DNA of 64,000 bases, from positions 2,790,001 to 2,854,000 of the forward strand of contig JAJGBQ010000001.1 of NCBI GenBank assembly GCA_022457065.1. Direction: 5' to 3'. The notes beneath the pieces are model-generated. The model was not told the origin of the DNA. It ran no database searches and worked only from the letters and a program-made list of their open reading frames with translations. Of the stretch, positions 1 to 10,916 are shown in pieces (position 1 is the first letter of the stretch; each line of letters begins with the position of its first letter). Made by a program: the position numbers and the translations under genes. The DNA comes from Curvularia sp. ZM96 (lineage: Eukaryota; Ascomycota; Dothideomycetes; Pleosporales; Pleosporaceae).

Positions 1-430
1 CACTGGTGAAGTAGCTGGTGCTGTTAGCGAGGGGATCCGGGCATGGTTTGTTGGCAAGGCGAGCTCACATTAGCTTCTTGCCGTGAAGGCCGTGGATACG
101 GGAGGGCCCATCGTTGGGAGCCATGATGGCAGCGAGGATACGCTCCGCCTTTGAGATTGTGCGAGGGCCGGGATCGGGGATGGGGATGTCGTCCTTGCGG
201 ATGCGGGCACCCTTTTCGTGCAAGTCGTGGGATGCAAAGCGGGTGCGCTTCTGCTGGCGACGGGAGGTGGATGAGGAATGGTTGTCGTCGATGCGCAGGC
301 GCAGCGGGTCCTCGCGGTCGGCAAGCTGGTCGACTAGATCGCCCGTGTCGCTCCAGACGGAGAGGTCTGATTCGGACGAGGGCGTGTCCAAGGAGGAGCG
401 GACGCTGTCCTTATCGTGGTCACCGAGCAG
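1..430 (-). CDS. MFS sugar transporter, N-terminal fragment running off the left edge
   Basis: The minus strand encodes a hydrophilic N-terminal tail, rich in Ser, Asp and Arg, ending in ISKAERILAAIMAP and IHGLHGKKL. This is the cytosolic lead-in of fungal MFS hexose-type transporters, just before the first membrane helix. A 54-nt intron (15..68, donor GTGAGC, branch-like GCTAAC, acceptor CACCAG) joins it to bases 1..14, which read IYFTS(V), the start of the family's first transmembrane segment. The rest lies outside the window. The start is unresolved: the frame is open upstream to a TAA at 545-547 but contains no ATG, so a further 5' exon is likely; the upper coordinate is approximate. The family moves sugars across the plasma membrane by proton symport or facilitated diffusion. 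Family assignment rests on the N-terminal motif and the exon 2 junction only. Confidence 0.62.
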
Positions 431-2181
431 ATAAGCCGAGTCGTGGTGTCTGGGGCGAGCCGCGGACGAGAGATTGTGGAGCGGGATGTTGGCGGGCCTC
501 CGGGCGCTGTTCGAGTGGAGTGGAATGGTGAAGGTAGCGAGCTGTTAGGGAGCAGCCCGTCTCCAAAGTATGGATGGGGGGAGGAGAAGCAACGAAAAGA
601 TAGTAGCTGCGGGCGCACGTCACAGGGTCAAGCAGCCGAGCAGTGGATGGGGTTGGGGTGGGTGCGTGTGTGCAGGGCAGGGCACGACAGGGGAGGGCTA
701 GCGTGGAGCGGTGAGCAACGACAGCCGGTCACATCTGAACGGGTGCACACGATGGAAGCGGGTTTTGGGCACTGGATCAGAGGTTGGATGCATGCGAACA
801 AGAAGCAGCTGGGACGCGCGTGCTTGGCACGACCCGAGTGCTTCTTCTGCTCACAGGGGGAGAGCGGCATGGCGGCAAGGGTGGTGTGGGCGGCTGAAGC
901 TTGTGTGGTGCTGGCCATGGTTTGTTTTGCCTGCCTATCTGCCGTCTATCCTGCCAGCAACTGTATGTGAATCCAAGCAGGCTGCCGTGTGTGTAGTCAT
1001 GCAAGCTGACGCTGGTGGAGGTGGGATGTGCTAGTACTGTATGTAGACTGGAGCCCCGCGTGGAGACGCTGGCAGGCCATGCGGAAAGAAAGCCGCGGGC
1101 AGGCCATTTCTCGCGTTGCGCCGCATGCGGCTGCTGTGAGAAAGGCTATTCTATTCTTGTGGTTGTGGCATGTGACGGACGGGGCCTGTCTGGCTGGGTG
1201 AGGGTGAAGGGCACCGTAGGGCAGAACATGCATGGCATAAAGACGGCGGCAGGGAAGTAAAATGGCCGCCATGCACAGCGCCAGCGCCGGCTCGCGCGCA
1301 AAATGGCAAGGCGGTCGGGCGATCGATTCCCCACGCACCCATCCGTCCGCGTCCTGTACTTTTTTGCTCGCCCGACGTCATGTTCGCCAGTTTCACCGCC
1401 CCGGCTGCCAGTGCTCCTGACATCTGCACACTTGCAGGCTTGTTTCCTTGTGCATCAGAGCTTTGTTCTGGCACTGGCGCACGCCGTCTGGTTCGCAGAG
1501 GCCATGGCGACCTGTCTGCCCGCTCCGACTCGACCGAAACAATGGCTGGGAACGCCACGGCCGTTGTTTTTGCTCGTGGGGCCGCCAAATCAAATCATGG
1601 CGATTGTTTGTTATGCGGTGCTGCCAGGTTTTGGGCGGCGCCGCTGCCCGGGCCTTAGCGCCAGCTCGCCGCCACGCCATTGGCTGCGCCCGAGATTAAA
1701 CGTCTTCGCTCGGCATCGTGCAACTCGGCCCTGAGGCCTTCTGACGAGAGCAGCCAGGCCATTCACTCTGCATCCACGCTGTCGCACCGCAATCGACGCC
1801 GCTGCATCCTCCTGCCCACGCTGCCTCGCTCAAACGCGACACCACCGGCTCCCTGTCGCCCACGCTGCAGCTGCTGGTAGCGCCCTCGTCTCCCAGCCAA
1901 ACAATCCGCCCCGGTTCCCAAACCTCACAGGCTTGGCTTCGTGCATTGTTTCAACCAAGCTCCCCAGCCACGCCCGCAGACGTTGCTGAGAACCATTCCT
2001 CGACCCCGACTCTCACCACCTCGCTGTCCTCACGCCCGCCGCCTGCTGCCGTTGCGCACACTCTGCTTCCCTATCGGCCTCTGCCTCTGCCCCCAGAGAC
2101 AAGCACAGTTCCTCCGCCCACTAAACTCGACGCGCCCGAGTCCCACGCTGCGCTCCGCTCCGCCCAAGCCACCCAGCAACC
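431..2181. other. Intergenic region between divergent genes
   Basis: No gene recognised. The part next to the transporter is purine-rich on the plus strand and may hold its missing first exon and promoter. From about 1700 to 2180 the plus strand is rich in C and T, as is common in fungal promoters and 5' leaders, and leads into the Chs7-family gene. Long open frames here have no family resemblance and no coherent start. Confidence 0.5.
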
Positions 2182-3441
2182 ATGGTCAACTCATACGGAG
2201 AGTTTGCCGACTTCTGCAGAGATTCGGGCAACCAATGGAGCACTTTACCAGGTACGAAAATATCCTCTGCACTTTGCCCTCACCGATGACTGACGCTCCT
2301 CTTTACAGTGTGCTATGTATGTTGCTGACACTCCGCCCCTTTGCCCGCCCGCTGGCTGTTTGTCCTCGCGCCGCTAACCGTTTTCTCCCACAGCTCTTCA
2401 ACCCAGCATCCACCAGGAACAACAACGGATGGCAGGATGGCTGCACCTTGCAAGGCTTTCCTGTCGGCGGAGGTCGCAACCTGCATAACCTAGGTACGCA
2501 CAGCTTTGCGCATTCGCCCAAGACAAACTATTGACCCCTCTGCCAGGCTCGATATTACTATGCGCCATTGCGCTTCTTGTTTCATTATTCCTACTATGGC
2601 GATCGCAAAGGAAGAAGGCTGCTGTCGGAAGAAGGTTCGTACCTCACCAGTGAGCGCTGCTATCCCAGGCTAACCTCCGGCGCAGAGAAATGCAGCTCTT
2701 CCTTATCGGCTACATGATTGTATCCATCTGCGAGATTTTCACCATCGGCGGCTTCCCTCTCGACAGCAAAGTGCGCATCGTACGTTGTTCTCATCCATAA
2801 TTTTTTTTCTGGCGCAAATGTCTAATCCTGCAGGTCTTCGTCGCCATCCACATTGCTGCCATCACCGCCACGTCCTGGATACTCATGCTCAACGGCGCCG
2901 TCGGCTACCAACTTCTTGACGACGGCACTCCTGTATCCATTGGTCTGCTCTTGATCTCGTCCATCATCATCTTCGTTGGCACCGGCTACATTGCCCTCGA
3001 TACGGGACTTGGCTGGACCGGCTACTGGGATTCGACTCTAAATGCACCAAACAGAGCATATGCTCTCTACACGCTCTACCAGCTCGTGCCCTTGTTCTTT
3101 ATTGTCGTCTTCTTCCTGCTCGAGGCCTTCCTCGTCCTGCGCGTCCTTGGCGAGCGAAAGCCCATGCGTAAGTGCTTTTGTAACAGAAACGATTGCGCAT
3201 CCGCTAACACACGTTCTCAGTCTACCTTGCCGCTGCAGCCCTCCTGTTCGCCATCGCACAGATTTTCCAATACGTCATTAGCGTCCACATCTGCAACGGA
3301 ACCTCGGGCAAGATCAACGGAGGATTATTTGAAACCCTCTTCACCCTTCTGGCGGTAGTAATGGTCTGGGTGTTTTGGTCCAGCATCACCGAGGACGACT
3401 GGCCCATGCCCACGGTCGCTGGCTCAGGCACCTATAATTAG
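2182..3441 (+). CDS. Chs7-family membrane protein (chitin synthase export chaperone-like)
   Basis: Seven exons (2182..2251, 2309..2316, 2394..2493, 2547..2634, 2686..2779, 2834..3167, 3221..3441) give 304 residues. The second exon is only 8 nt and is needed to keep the frame. The protein starts MVNSYGEFADFC, has a short Cys-containing luminal segment, then about seven transmembrane helices (for example SILLCAIALLVSLFLLW, IVFVAIHIAAITATSWILM), the family-typical LMLNGAVGYQLLDDGTP stretch, and ends in a conserved HICNG...LFETLFTLLAVVMVWVFW block. Yeast Chs7 acts in the ER to fold and export chitin synthase Chs3. Filamentous fungi have more than one paralogue, and I cannot tell from one sequence whether this is the true chaperone or a divergent copy. 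The ATG sits in a CACCATGG-like context (CAACCATGG). Confidence 0.85.
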
Positions 3442-4084
3442 GAGGATGTCATGGTAATCTGGGAGCTGCAAAAGCAACGGCGTAATGTTTTTTATGAAGG
3501 CGGTTTTTGTTTGGGCATAGCGTATACCATTTTGGGGCTCTCTGGACACATTCGATGCGTCATGCCAGCTACGATATATATAATGTTTGCTAAATGGATC
3601 TCATTATTATAGTAGTTTGGGCCTTGGTTTGTCATCTTCACGTGCAAGACCGGACGCGAGCGCGTCGAGCTTATTACGTGTGCAACACGTTCCACCTCCA
3701 ATGTGGGTCGAAGATCTTCCACCGTGAACCGTTGACGGCGAACCCTACCCAAACTCGAGTTTGTTTGGAACCTTCCGTCTGATGAAACCATAGCCCTTGA
3801 CGAAAAAGGAAAACAACTCGGCCCACCCACCCTTGCTGCAGCTGCAGCCTTCCAGAAGCGAGATTGAATGATCGTCGTCATCTAACGATCCTTTGCTTTT
3901 ACACCACACGGTGTCTACCAACCTTTGCTCCGGCGCGGTGCATTGCGAATGCGCATCCTAGCCCAACTGCGCCAGTCTACCCTCCGCCACCCGCCTATCC
4001 ATCTCTGCCGTCACCTATGATATCGGACGTCTTGCGACCGAGCTCCAAAAGCACTGCGCCCAGGCCATAAAGCGAACGCAAGCC
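3442..4084 (+). other. Intergenic: 3' end of the Chs7-like gene and SSL1 promoter
   Basis: No coding potential recognised. The distal half (from about 3880) is C-rich on the plus strand and leads directly into the SSL1 start codon. Confidence 0.5.
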
Positions 4085-5569
4085 ATGGCGGATTCCGACT
4101 ACGACTTTGAGGACGAGGTGTCGGACGACGAATACGTGGGCTCCAAGAGCAGCTCTTCCAATACGCGCGCGCAGTCGACGGCAGCCAGCAAGAGGCGGAA
4201 GGTCGAGGTGCCGGTGAAGGAGGCGCCTCAACGGAAGGCATGGGAGACGGAGTACTCGCGAACGGTGGAGAAGACGATACAGCCGGCAGATGATGGTACC
4301 CTGGGGCAGAGTGTACAAGAACGAGAAGAAGAGCGCAAGCGGAAGCGGTTACGGAAGGATACAAAACCCTTTCAGAGAGGCATCATACGGCACGTGGTGC
4401 TGGTGCTGGACCTCTCAGAGGCCATGCTGGAGAAGGACATGCGGCCCAACCGCTTCATCACCATGGTCAACTACACACAAGACTACATTCGCGAGTTCTT
4501 TGAGCAGAACCCCATATCGCAGATGAGCGTTCTCGGCATGCATGACGGCGTCTGCATACGAATCTCGGAGCTTTCAGGGAACCCGGCAGAGCACGTTGCG
4601 GCAATACAAGGGCTGAGAAGTAAGGACGATGGCAAAGAGCCCAAAGGGTCGCCCAGTCTGCAGAACGCATTGGAGCTGGCGAGGGCTACATTGTACCACA
4701 CACCTAGCCACGGCACACGCGAGGTCATTATCGTCTTTGGCAGCCTGCTCAGTCTGGACCCGGGCGATATTCATCAGTCGGTCAAGGCATGTGTGAGGGA
4801 CCGAACACGGGTCAGTATCATTGGCATGGGCGCACGTCTGAAGATATGCACCGAAATTGTCAAACGAACCAATGCAGGGGACGAGTCGGAATACACAATC
4901 GCCACAGATCAAGAGATGCTCAAGGAGCTGCTTCTAGCGACTACGACGCCGCCTGTCATTCGACAACCTACGCTCGCCGCTACAGCCGCACCAGCTGCCC
5001 AACCTGTAGACTCGGCAGCTGCACTCATGATGATGGGTTTCCCATCGCGCGTAGTAGAAGACCGGTTGACCATGTGCGCATGTCACGGAAACCTGACCAT
5101 GGGCGGGTATACTTGTTCCAGGTGTAGCGCAAAGGTGTGCTCCCTGCCCATTACCTGCCCGTCGTGCCAGCTCACGCTTCTTCTATCTACCCATCTGGCA
5201 CGCTCGTACCATCATCTCTTTCCTCTCCGCAACTGGGCCACAGTATCCTGGTCCCGGGCACGCGAGATAGGCAGCAAGCAGTGCGTGGGCTGTCTGGCTG
5301 CCTTTAGCGACCCACCGAGTAAGACGAAAGAAAGAGGCGAAGCCCAAAAAAAGAGTGAAACCAACGACACGAGAAGAGAAGACGACGACAGCGAGGAGCA
5401 GAAGGCTAGTGAGAGCGGTAGGTATGAATGCAGGGCTTGTCAAAGCCACTTTTGCATCGACTGCGACATGTTTGCGCATATGGTACTGCACAATTGCCCG
5501 GGGTGTTTAGGACGGTTAGATCCTGAGGCTGGTTCTAACAGCAATGGGGATGTGGAGATGAGCGGTTGA
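4085..5569 (+). CDS. SSL1: TFIIH core subunit Ssl1 (p44)
   Basis: Single-exon gene of 494 residues. An acidic, then basic, low-complexity N-terminus (1-95) is followed by RGIIRHVVLVLDLSEAM, the start of the von Willebrand A-type Ssl1 domain, with D109 and S111 in the metal-site position. The domain continues through the GVCIRISELSGNP and REVIIVFGSLLSLDPGDI blocks to about residue 290. A Cys-rich module (CACHGNLTMGGYTCSRC...CPSC, about 332-360) and a C-terminal RING-like finger (CRACQSHFCIDCD...HNCPGC, about 446-474) complete the p44 architecture. In TFIIH, Ssl1 binds and stimulates the helicase Rad3/XPD in nucleotide-excision repair and promoter opening. A lysine- and glutamate-rich insert (about 415-440) lies between the two zinc modules. 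No intron is needed; the ATG at 4085 is the first in frame and opens an acidic tail typical of the family. Confidence 0.95.
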   Translation: MADSDYDFEDEVSDDEYVGSKSSSSNTRAQSTAASKRRKVEVPVKEAPQRKAWETEYSRTVEKTIQPADDGTLGQSVQEREEERKRKRLRKDTKPFQRGIIRHVVLVLDLSEAMLEKDMRPNRFITMVNYTQDYIREFFEQNPISQMSVLGMHDGVCIRISELSGNPAEHVAAIQGLRSKDDGKEPKGSPSLQNALELARATLYHTPSHGTREVIIVFGSLLSLDPGDIHQSVKACVRDRTRVSIIGMGARLKICTEIVKRTNAGDESEYTIATDQEMLKELLLATTTPPVIRQPTLAATAAPAAQPVDSAAALMMMGFPSRVVEDRLTMCACHGNLTMGGYTCSRCSAKVCSLPITCPSCQLTLLLSTHLARSYHHLFPLRNWATVSWSRAREIGSKQCVGCLAAFSDPPSKTKERGEAQKKSETNDTRREDDDSEEQKASESGRYECRACQSHFCIDCDMFAHMVLHNCPGCLGRLDPEAGSNSNGDVEMSG

Positions 5570-6112
5570 GTCTGTTACCCAGGCTTGGAGACGGACCGCT
5601 AGAGGGATTGACGATAGACGACAAGAGAATACCCACGCAGCTGGAAGTTTGTTCAGAATTGGATTCATCTTTCCCACGTCATTGGTACCAATTGAGTGAC
5701 TATCCGTCCAGAGTTCACTCTCTCTGTCCCCAGCATGGCCTCCGGAAAAATGTTGATCCCACTCTTGACGCGTAGTCCCGTGAGTAACGACGATGCAGCT
5801 TTCGGTCTACTCCACCGCGAAATGCCGAACCAGAGCCCCGCGTACGTGGGGCATTGGACCTCGCAGCGCGCATACTCCACATTCCGCGTCGTGAAGCCGC
5901 AATCGGTGCACGATCCATTTGTAATCCACATCTCTCACTCTCTCTTTCTCGTCTTGATGTTCGCTTTCCCCACTCGATCTCTCCTTCATTACTGCCCACG
6001 CATTGTTTCACGGCCGGTACTTACCTCTCACTACGCAGGACCTCGTCAGTTCAGAGTCTCGTAAGCAACAACAAGGCCTGTACAGGTATATTTCAGCACG
6101 AGTAGAGCAGTC
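5570..6112 (+). other. Intergenic: SSL1 3' end and promoter of the FAH gene
   Basis: No gene recognised. A CT-rich tract near 5930-5995 fits a promoter or leader of the downstream hydrolase. Overlapping short frames on both strands show no family resemblance. Confidence 0.45.
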
Positions 6113-7116
6113 ATGGCGGCGTTTGAGCGGTTGATTCGGTTCGAGGACGCAGAGGGCAAGACGGTATATGGGAATTTGGAAGAGGAGGTGCCTACCAAGG
6201 AGATTGAGGGGAGGAGTGTTGAGGTGGTGGAGGGGAGTGTGGAGAGTGGGTTTAAGAAGACTGGAGGGAAGGCTACAGTTGCAAAGGTAAGATGGATTGA
6301 CTTTTGTCCGTTTTAGGGGAAACTGAGGAATGGGAAGAAGAAGAAGAAGAGAAAGAAGATGTGCTGATGTAAAGGGGTGCTAGTTGCTATGTCCGCTCCC
6401 TACGACAAATATCATCCTCTGCGTGGGACTTAACTACCGCAAGCACGCTGAAGAATGTAATGTACGTATCTATCCACTCTTTCCACGGGCCTTTTCACCA
6501 AGTCATCCCAACTCATCCTCTCCAGCTCCAAATCCCCTCCAACCCCGCCATCTTCACCAAACCCCGCGACGCCCTCGCGGGCCCCCTCGACGACATCCCC
6601 ATCCCCGCCAGCTGCCAGTCCATGCTCGACTACGAAGGCGAACTCGGCGTCGTCATTTCGCGCGACTGCAAAAACGTATCTGCCGCCGACGCGCCCTCGG
6701 TCATCCTCGGCTACACCATCGGCAACGACGTCTCGGCTCGAAACTACCAACTGCCTGCCTCTGTCTCAGGCGGCCAATTCGGCTACGCCAAATCCTTTGA
6801 CAAGTTCGCTCCCATCGGTCCTTGCATCGCTAGCCAGAGTGTGATTCCTGACCCGCATAAGCTCAACTACTGGACCAAAGTCAATGGCGAGGTGAGGCAG
6901 AAAACGTGTACCGATGATATGATTTACAGTATAGGTGCTGTGATTGAGCATTTGAGCCGCGGCACGACGTTGAGGGCGGGCACGGTGATTCTGACGGGGA
7001 CGCCGAGTGGAGTCGGGCTGTTTATGGAGCCCAAAGGTTTCTTGAAGGATGGGGATGTGGTCGAGGTGTGTGTTGAGGGGGTGGGGAGTTTGGTGAATAA
7101 GATGGTGTTTGAGTAG
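6113..7116 (+). CDS. Fumarylacetoacetate hydrolase-family protein (FAHD1/acylpyruvase-like)
   Basis: Three exons (6113..6286, 6384..6461, 6526..7116) give 280 residues. The second exon carries NIILCVGLNYRKHAEEC and the third the catalytic core. Metal ligands expected for the FAH fold are visible: E121 and E123 in YEGELG and D152 in GYTIGNDVSAR. The 29-residue spacing from the second Glu to the Asp equals that of FAHD1-type enzymes. The family-typical TGTPSGVG motif follows near residue 240. These enzymes cleave or decarboxylate 2,4-diketo acids such as acylpyruvates or oxaloacetate using Mg2+; the substrate here cannot be read from sequence. There is no evident mitochondrial presequence, as the N-terminus (MAAFERLIRFEDAEGK) is acidic. 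The first intron contains a GAAGAAGAA run. Confidence 0.92.
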
Positions 7117-9981
7117 GCTTTTTGGGGGACTGAAGGAGATCCCTTTTTCTTAGTGAAGTAAAATTTACATGAGAAAAGTACATTCAGAAGTCCATGTTTG
7201 TTCTGTGGCTTTTTATTTTCGGTCAGGTTTGCATGAGTTCAAGTGGTGTGTGCTTGAAGAATGGTGGGTGTATGTGATGAGGCTGGTGTACTGTGGCAAA
7301 CTAGGGAATAACAGTAGAGACAAAAGCAATAACAAGCCACAGCATAGATGACTACACAGGTTCTACTTGTAAAGCTGAATCATTGCACACAGAAAATGTT
7401 GAAGGTGTTACAGTCCACTTGGTACCATCAGAAAACGATGCTTGGATGTGTAGTGTAATCTCGCCACATGTATCTACACAACCCCCTATTCTTCAACCCA
7501 GCCTAGTCTCGTCTGCTCTGCAGTCTAGACGCTATTTAACATGCAGAATCAAGATGATCTATGACCAGTGCATTTGAAGGTGCATGTAGAATGCAGATAC
7601 GACATGCATGTTTTGCGAGGGGTGCTTGTAGACGATGTGGTATGCACTAGAGGAGCGAAGGAAGCGTCATGTGCAGAGTCTACGCGTAAGCAGCTTCATC
7701 TCGGGTTCGTAACTGTTTGTTGTGTAGGAATCATAGGATTGAATGAAGGGCCATGGCAGTGCAGCTGTATCTCTACAACTCTTTTCTTGTGTACTGGATT
7801 CGTTTGACAGAACCAGCTGTAGGAACGATGAGCAGACAACCCTGTGTCAGAATACGTCAAGACACCAGTGAATGAAAAAGCAATCGACTTGTCAGAACAA
7901 TCAGAAGAAATAGCACTGTAAACACTGCAAGTCTTGTGACTTTGCTTGTGGCTGGTCTGGGATGCTTGCATCCAGAGGCTGCAAGGCTGCATGTGTAACG
8001 TGTGGAGTGGAGTGGAGATGGAGTCTGAGACAGATGACTTCCTGTCAATAGACGGGGGTTCAGATTTAGCACGTTTTGGGGACAGGTTGCTGGAGTGTTG
8101 CGTCTGTTCAAGCCACGGTGGATTACGTAGGCAGAACGGGCTGGGAACTTGTGGCGAGTCACTTGCTTGGTGCCAATAAGATTGTCTGAGATGTAGGGCA
8201 AGTGTCTGCTTCCTCACTCTTGCCAACAAAGAGGTCCAGCCACGACAAGTGGAAGCGTCGACGTGTTGGAGTTGAGGGCGGTGGATTGCATGACCGTGGT
8301 ATGTCCCAAAAGGGGATAGCGGGGTTGCGGTAGCTCGAGAATGTGGGGGCGCAGAGTGTCACATGCCACACGTCTGTTTCTGACTGAGCCATGTGAATGC
8401 TTGCTGGAGACGTCGGGTGAGCCAAGGTCGTCTAGGGTGTCAGCCGTGCAATCAACAGGCTGGGCCTGGGAGTGTGAGACGGGCGTGGTGGGAGAGATGG
8501 AGGATGGGCGGTGTTGATGGTAAGCAGCATAGTGTGGGCGGGCTGGGCGGCCACGGGCAGCAGCGGAGGCCAGGGCTGGCGGGTGCTGGTGTCTAGATGC
8601 AACCACTCACGAGGATCGCGAAGAGACAAGGTGCCGATACCGTGATGCACGACTCGGTCGAGGCCCAGGGAGGTTGCTGTGCTCTGGTAGTGGTGGTGGT
8701 TGGCGTGTGTAGAGTAGAGCAGCAGTGGAGTGGGCTGGGGAGAGGGAAAGAGTGGAGCCAGGCTGCAGCGTGGCCGGCATGTGATTGGCTGGCGGGCTGG
8801 CGTGCGGGCACAAGTGCGCGCCCCTTCGCGATACTTTAGAAGAGATAGCGCCGCCGCCCTCCCCCGTGACCTTCTTCCTCCTCGTGATTCCGACCTGCTC
8901 ATACCATATCACGGCCCTCAGCGTCGCGCCCCAGCATCCCGCCGCGCTGCTGAAATACAAAGGTGAGTGCCCGCCGTGTTGCCTTGTTTTTTTTGGCCGC
9001 ATCGACTCTGCGTGCAGCCGCCGTGTTGCCTGCAGGACCCGAGGGCCGTTTGTTCTCGCGATTACGTTACCAGCGACCGTCGTAGCCCGTGGTGAGTGTG
9101 GACCGCCATGGTCGCTTTCCTGCTCGACTCCCCACCAGCGAACCCCCGCCGCCCTCTGCAACGCCTCTCTCGCCCTTCGCGCCGCCGCCTGCGCACCATG
9201 CCTGCGCCCGCCCGACTTCTCTAGCGGAGGAGACGAGTGAGCGCGAGTGACATGGTGAGGAAAAGAGAGGGCCTGAGGGCGGGCTCGCCGCCGTGGTGCT
9301 CCGCATCCCGCGCCTCGTCGCAGGCGCGCATCCACCACCAGCAGACGGCGCACGACGCTCCTTGTGCTCCTTACGACGACGACCCACCGCTGCCGTCGCG
9401 TCATGAGACTGGAGCCCATGGCCCTCTGCTGCGCCCTCGACGGTTCCGTTCGCAGCCACAGCACCGTCGATGCGCCCAATCGCCGGCTACCTTACCGTGT
9501 ATTCACCTGCCTGCGCCCGTGCTAATGTTTTGTTCACTGCAGGCCTCTGTATGCCCCCATGCTAGGCGCATAGCTGCCCCTCTGTCTGCTGCTCCCTACC
9601 CCTTGCGCGCGAACTGGCGGGCAAAGCGCCGCAATCTGCGAACTGCCATCCCCCGACTGCGAACTCCCCCCGCCTCGGCTGTCTTGCGCCTGCCGCTTAC
9701 CCTTGACCTCCAAGCGCGTCGTCGTCGACCTCACTCCACGTCCACCAACCCAAACCCAAGCACCGTCTACCTGCCGCTCCCCACCCAAAGTCTCGGTCAC
9801 GCACCACTGCGTCACTTTGCTCTGCCGTGACACCGCCGCCGCCGCATCACCATCCCTCATCGCGCCCACTCGCTATCGGCAGCCACGCGCGGACCCTCTT
9901 GCGCTGCCTCTACTTTCCAGCGCGTTCCAACTCTGCCTAGACCCGGCCGTCTCTTGATACCCTTCCCCTTGAACCGACACC
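7117..9981. other. Long intergenic region and probable CBF1 5' leader
   Basis: A 2.9-kb stretch without a recognisable gene. 7117-8200 is mixed composition. 8600-9980 is strongly GC-rich with many CT/CCG runs. Open frames exist on both strands, as expected at that composition, but none shows domains or a coherent start. Candidate donors such as AAAGGTGAGTGC near 8961 and GTGGTGAGTGTG near 9091 make one or more introns in the untranslated leader of CBF1 plausible, but nothing here proves them. Confidence 0.4.
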
Positions 9982-10916
9982 ATGGCCGATACTGCTGGCT
10001 ACCCTACCGACGGCAAGCTGGATGCCCACAACAACGTCCACACCAACAAGCGAAAGCGCGACACGCGCGACCAAGGCATCAACAGGCCTGCGCCTCACGC
10101 CTCCAACAGCGACTTGACCGACCAGGCCACGGCTTCATTCCTAGCCGCCCACAACGCCGCCGACGACGACATGCAGCAGCAATTTGACGTCCACCACAAT
10201 GGTGGCACCAACACTGCCAGCGTTGGTGATACTGCTGCCGCCGCCCTTGCCTACCACCAGATGACGGTGCCCCAAGCAACAGAACTCCAATTCCAACCCC
10301 AGAACTCCGGCGATGGCTCTTTTGGCATGGGTGACCACAATAACCAGCAAACAGGCATGCAGGACTTCAGCCTCGAGGCTCTCAAGGCTGCCACACAGAC
10401 GGGCCGCCCAGGTCAGACAGCACCCAGCGACTCGCCACCACAGAACGCCGCCCATAAGCCTCAGGTCGGCACAGAAGAGTGGCACAAGGTGCGGAGAGAT
10501 AACCACAAAGAAGGTGCGCACCCATCATCCCCATAGTTATGCATCCCACGACTGACAAGAACACAGTGGAACGCCGCCGCCGCGAAACAATCAACGAGGG
10601 CATCAATGAACTCGCCAAGATCGTTCCAGGCTGCGAGAAGAACAAGGGCTCCATCCTGCAGCGCGCCGTCCAATTCATCACCCAGCTCAAGGAGAATGAA
10701 CAACAAAACATCGAGAAGTGGACGCTCGAAAAGCTATTGACCGAGCAGGCCATCACCGAGCTCAGCGCCAGCTGCGACAAGTTCAAGGCAGAGTGCCAGC
10801 GTGCATGGGACGAGTGCCAGATCTACAAGCGTGCATGCGAGCAAAATGGCATCCTGCCCGACGAAATCAAAGAGCGTCAAGAAAATGGCGAGCAAACGGG
10901 CTCAAATCCAATGTAA
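9982..10916 (+). CDS. CBF1: bHLH transcription factor Cbf1/Cpf1-like
   Basis: Two exons (9982..10513, 10567..10916; 53-nt intron) give 293 residues. The N-terminal 165 residues are low-complexity, rich in Asn, Gln, His and Ala. The basic helix-loop-helix begins at about residue 173 with DNHKEVERRRRETINEGINE and continues through LAKIVPGCEKNKGSILQRAV; the intron splits the basic region immediately after HKE. The His-Glu-Arg basic signature reads CACGTG-type E-boxes, and the sequence matches the Cbf1 family rather than SREBP or Myc types. A C-terminal coiled-coil-like extension follows (KWTLEKLLTEQAITEL...). Yeast Cbf1 binds centromere element CDEI and the promoters of methionine and sulfur genes with Met4/Met28. 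Start context is CACCATGG. Confidence 0.93.

Noticed and set aside
416..970. Open frame of about 184 codons on the plus strand
   Set aside because: Antisense to the transporter N-terminus and extends into purine-rich DNA; no family resemblance.
7696..8229. Open frame of about 177 codons on the minus strand
   Set aside because: No domain, no hydrophobic or repeat pattern, unusual His/Ser/Thr-rich composition typical of non-coding sequence.
8607..9479. Long open frame (about 290 codons) on the minus strand in the GC-rich leader region
   Set aside because: GC-rich DNA has few stops by chance. The protein is Arg/Ser/Pro-rich with no domain, and overlapping open frames exist on the other strand.
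9237..9830. Open frame on the plus strand before CBF1
   Set aside because: Arg/Pro-rich translation of CT-rich DNA, no recognised motif; more likely leader or promoter.
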